6,231 nucleotides of DNA, from contig WRKE01000187.1 of NCBI GenBank assembly GCA_009778235.1, positions 1 to 6,231 on the forward strand. The letters are read 5' to 3'. The notes under the pieces were generated by a model. It saw only the letters and a program-made list of their open reading frames with translations. It had not been told where the DNA came from and made no database searches. Numbering within the stretch: the stretch's first letter is position 1; the number at the start of each line of letters is the position of its first letter. The position numbers were made by a program, and so were the translations under genes. Below, piece by piece: positions 6,104-6,231 of this stretch. The DNA is from Pseudomonadota bacterium. Lineage in GTDB: Bacteria > Desulfobacterota > Desulfobulbia > Desulfobulbales > Desulfobulbaceae.

Positions 6104-6231
6104 TTCATAATCCAGGAAGTATGCTATTAACACGGTCATTCATCACCGAACACCATCCCTTGTTTCGTCATTTCGACCGCAGGGAGAAATCTCCATGGAT
6201 CGAGCAATAACCAATGAAAATATCTGTAAGA
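6104..6231. other. 3' intergenic tail with possible starts of a next gene
   Basis: No rho-independent terminator is visible after the R-M stop codon. Two overlapping plus-strand frames stay open to the window end: ATG at 6195 (MDRAITNENICK), preceded by AGGGAG at 6181-6186 that comes from the repeat, and ATG at 6214 (MKISVR). Both are too short (37 and 18 nt) to assess. The stretch is AT-richer than the housekeeping genes upstream. Confidence 0.3.
6166..6193. repeat. Hairpin-forming intergenic repeat of the GTCATTTCGACC...GGGAGAAATCTC type
   Basis: The 28-bp element has arms ATTTC (6170-6174) and GAAAT (6186-6190), and inside them CC (6177-6178) and GG (6182-6183). The only interruption in each arm is a symmetric GA/GA tandem mismatch, around a GCA loop. 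From memory, closely similar elements occur in many intergenic positions of several Desulfobacterota, Geobacter, Chlorobi and Bacteroidota genomes. Only one copy is in this window, so repeat status rests on that recollection. An 8-bp palindrome TCCATGGA (6192-6199) abuts it. Confidence 0.5.

Noticed and set aside
6134..6149. Possible second, degenerate copy of the terminal repeat (GTCATT followed by ACCG)
   Set aside because: Only two short blocks agree with 6166-6180 and the hairpin half is missing; chance similarity is likely.

Overview
The window reads as a GC-rich bacterial chromosome segment, probably from a Desulfobacterota-type (deltaproteobacterial) organism. This rests on the gene order and on the flavour of the IspA, Dxs and Xer sequences, and is an inference held at about 0.5. 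No mobile element, RNA gene or CRISPR array is visible.

Layout. Positions 1-225 (minus strand) hold the first 75 codons of a XerC/XerD-type tyrosine recombinase that runs off the left edge. Positions 226-337 are an AT-rich divergent intergenic region with a plausible forward promoter and several nested dyads. Then come three tightly packed forward genes: xseB (338-571), ispA (561-1457, GTG start inside the end of xseB) and dxs (1464-3368). After 35 bp follows a 899-codon gene (3404-6103) for a single-chain restriction-modification enzyme of the MmeI family (Type IIG/IIL). The last 128 bp hold a compact hairpin-forming intergenic repeat and possible starts of a next gene.

How the genes work together. 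xseB encodes the small subunit of exonuclease VII; xseA is not beside it here. dxs makes 1-deoxy-D-xylulose 5-phosphate, the entry point of the MEP isoprenoid pathway, and ispA condenses the resulting C5 units into a C15-type prenyl diphosphate. The small gap and the overlap suggest one transcript, a common bacterial arrangement. The R-M gene is functionally unrelated. Hand-counted GC falls from about 62% in dxs (1981-2880) to about 55% in the first half of the R-M gene (3961-4860) and about 47% in its second half (4861-5760), which fits horizontal acquisition and a separately evolving target-recognition part.

The most interesting item is the R-M enzyme, with nuclease and methyltransferase motifs apparently intact and an unknown recognition sequence. 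It belongs to a known family, so I do not claim a new system.
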